Origin: Methanomicrobium mobile BP
GTDB taxonomy: Archaea > Halobacteriota > Methanomicrobia > Methanomicrobiales > Methanomicrobiaceae
DNA: 64,000 nucleotides
Reading direction: 5' to 3'
Assembly: GCF_000711215.1 (NCBI RefSeq)
Contig: NZ_JOMF01000004.1
Coordinates: 124,001-188,000, forward strand
In this document: in pieces, positions 63,194 through 64,000 of the stretch
Layout: each line of letters opens with the position of its first letter
Numbering within the stretch: position 1 is the first letter of the stretch
The notes under the pieces: generated by a model
The model's input: only the letters and a program-made list of their open reading frames with translations
Told to the model about the DNA's origin: nothing
The model's database searches: none
Program-made: the position numbers and the translations under genes

Positions 63194-63347
63194 TTGTCAG
63201 CATTGCGTAACAATGTTGCCATATAACCTTGACTTTTGATGTATTAAAGATTATGAATTAAGTCAGTATCAGGAATTAATTCTGCGGCATAAAGGGTCGG
63301 CATAAGGGATTGGAATTACGCCGGCGGATAAGCCATAGGATAACCGA

Positions 63348-63680
63348 TCAGCCCTGCTCACCCTGCTCTTTTTTACAGTTGCGGTCTGCCTCATCCTGCC
63401 GTGTCTTTACGGACTCGATGAGCCTTATCAGCGAATCCAGATCCTCGTTCAGACTGCCGATGAGCTCCGCCGCCTTCTCGGTCGCAACCGCACCCGCGGG
63501 CGAGGCTTTGATATATCCCGAATGCTCCAGAACCTTGAGAGAATAGCGCACCCGATGCGACGGAATCCCGAGAATCTCCGAGAGTTTCAGGATACCAATC
63601 GGCTGATTGTCGAGGACGGCACGAATAACCTCGAGATGCCGCGCCACAAGTTCGACCTCATTCATAAGCTTTTGAATCAT
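63348..63680 (-). CDS. winged-helix DNA-binding protein
   Basis: A 110-residue protein (start MIQKLMNEVELVARHLEV, 63680) with a winged helix at about 20-65: KLSEILGIPSHRVRYSLKVL followed by EHSGYIKASPAGAVATEK. The C-terminal helix is Glu/Asp/Lys-rich and may dimerise. This kind of small archaeal regulator is common next to membrane genes; the target is unknown. The frame opens five codons earlier. Confidence 0.82.
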   Translation of the reverse strand: MIQKLMNEVELVARHLEVIRAVLDNQPIGILKLSEILGIPSHRVRYSLKVLEHSGYIKASPAGAVATEKAAELIGSLNEDLDSLIRLIESVKTRQDEADRNCKKEQGEQG

Positions 63681-63760
63681 GGATAAACCCCGCATTAACC
63701 CCGCATATTCATTGCATAATCATTGCATACTCATAGCATACTCATTTTAGGCATCACGAC
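63681..63760. repeat. CATTGCATA repeat before the regulator
   Basis: TTAACCCCGCAT, ATTCATTGCATA, ATCATTGCATA, CTCATAGCATA and CTCATTTT follow each other: five imperfect ~11 bp units filling the gap. Confidence 0.7.
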
Positions 63761-63761
63761 G

Positions 63762-63989
63762 TCAGTCCTGTGCCATCAGCCATTCCTTATCCCGCTTATA
63801 GTGCTTTGCGAACAGATACGCGATAACGCCGGCAAGAACAAAGCAGACAACCGCAATCTGAATACTGTAAAAAGGAATCAGACCAAACAGCGCAAGAATG
63901 CCGATAGCGACCAGCAATATCATGAAATTGAGCATCATTGCAAGTTTCGTAAACTTCATCCTGAAAGTTCGTTCAGCTGTAGGATTCAT
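63762..63989 (-). CDS. small two-helix membrane protein
   Basis: A 75-residue protein with two membrane segments (about 14-36 and 41-63) and a basic end (FAKHYKRDKEWLMAQD). Start either MNPTAERTF (63989) or MKFTKLAMM ten codons later. No family recognised. Same direction as the regulator that follows after a repeat-filled gap. Confidence 0.65.
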   Translation of the reverse strand: MNPTAERTFRMKFTKLAMMLNFMILLVAIGILALFGLIPFYSIQIAVVCFVLAGVIAYLFAKHYKRDKEWLMAQD

Positions 63990-64000
63990 TACATTAAAAT

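Overview
This 64 kb window reads as chromosomal DNA of a euryarchaeon, most likely a methanogen of the Methanomicrobiales (Methanocorpusculum-like is my best guess; this is inference from gene content and roughly 50 % GC, not a database match). The archaeal signs are O-phosphoseryl-tRNA synthetase, aRF1, the uS12-uS7-aEF2 cluster, Taw1, archaeosine precursor genes (queC, queE, queD), the archaeal riboflavin genes (CTP-dependent RibK fused to a helix-turn-helix, RibB, RibL), the DUF35-thiolase-HMG-CoA synthase operon of archaeal lipid synthesis, an archaellin, TATA-box promoters and a four-subunit pyruvate:ferredoxin oxidoreductase.

Layout. 1-11000 (mostly minus strand): translation and tRNA modification (sepS, taw1, argS, prf1), a bacterial-type dinD, a secreted hydrolase lipoprotein, a Nudix enzyme, a small CxxC protein and queC-queE-queD. 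11461-14738: rpsL-rpsG-aEF2. 15004-20012: a MATE-like transporter behind a structured leader, rubrerythrin with a decayed duplicate of its tail, and a marR-metal ATPase operon. 20361-23451: small membrane proteins, an archaellin and a cation/proton antiporter. 23576-30426: an accessory island with a DUF1016 (PDDEXK) nuclease, a 700-bp palindromic repeat array and a 1553-residue helicase-nuclease, ending at tRNA-Arg. 30499-38854: two phenylacetate-CoA ligases with an ACT protein, and a polar amino-acid ABC system with three tandem binding proteins. 38948-43539: a YhiN-type flavoprotein, a long gene-free stretch with a candidate ncRNA, and a fused AguB-AguA enzyme. 43717-54769: mevalonate entry operon, riboflavin genes, UspA, DHPS-like, PHP and TruA. 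55079-59975: coiled-coil membrane protein, DnaJ protein and the por operon. 60052-63989: small basic repeat proteins, a YdjM-like membrane hydrolase, a second DUF1016 nuclease, tRNA-Asn and two small genes.

Most interesting signal. Both DUF1016 nuclease genes are bracketed by their own palindromic repeat family. The first has GGGTACGCA-C-TGCGTACCC, at 23576 just past its stop, again 74 bp upstream of its start, and then in a 700-bp array of alternating modules reaching the helicase gene. The second has GGGAGTCA-G-TGACTCCC inside two ~115-bp direct repeats on either side, plus a perfect 29-bp copy within its own coding sequence. The two palindromes share a design (GGG start, CA-N-TG core, single centre base) but not a sequence, and in both genes a matching or similar sequence lies in the linker just before the LSWTH/LSFTH motif. 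This suggests a nuclease and cognate-palindrome system, comparable in logic to REP/RAYT pairs.

A second theme is the very frequent occurrence of short tandem repeats at gene ends (11-17 bp units), a few of which run into codons. Other points worth attention are a candidate SD-sequestering leader upstream of the MATE gene, a promoter- and terminator-bounded ncRNA candidate at 40726-41197, and a two-gene operon of small basic proteins built from a TGDGRK motif.
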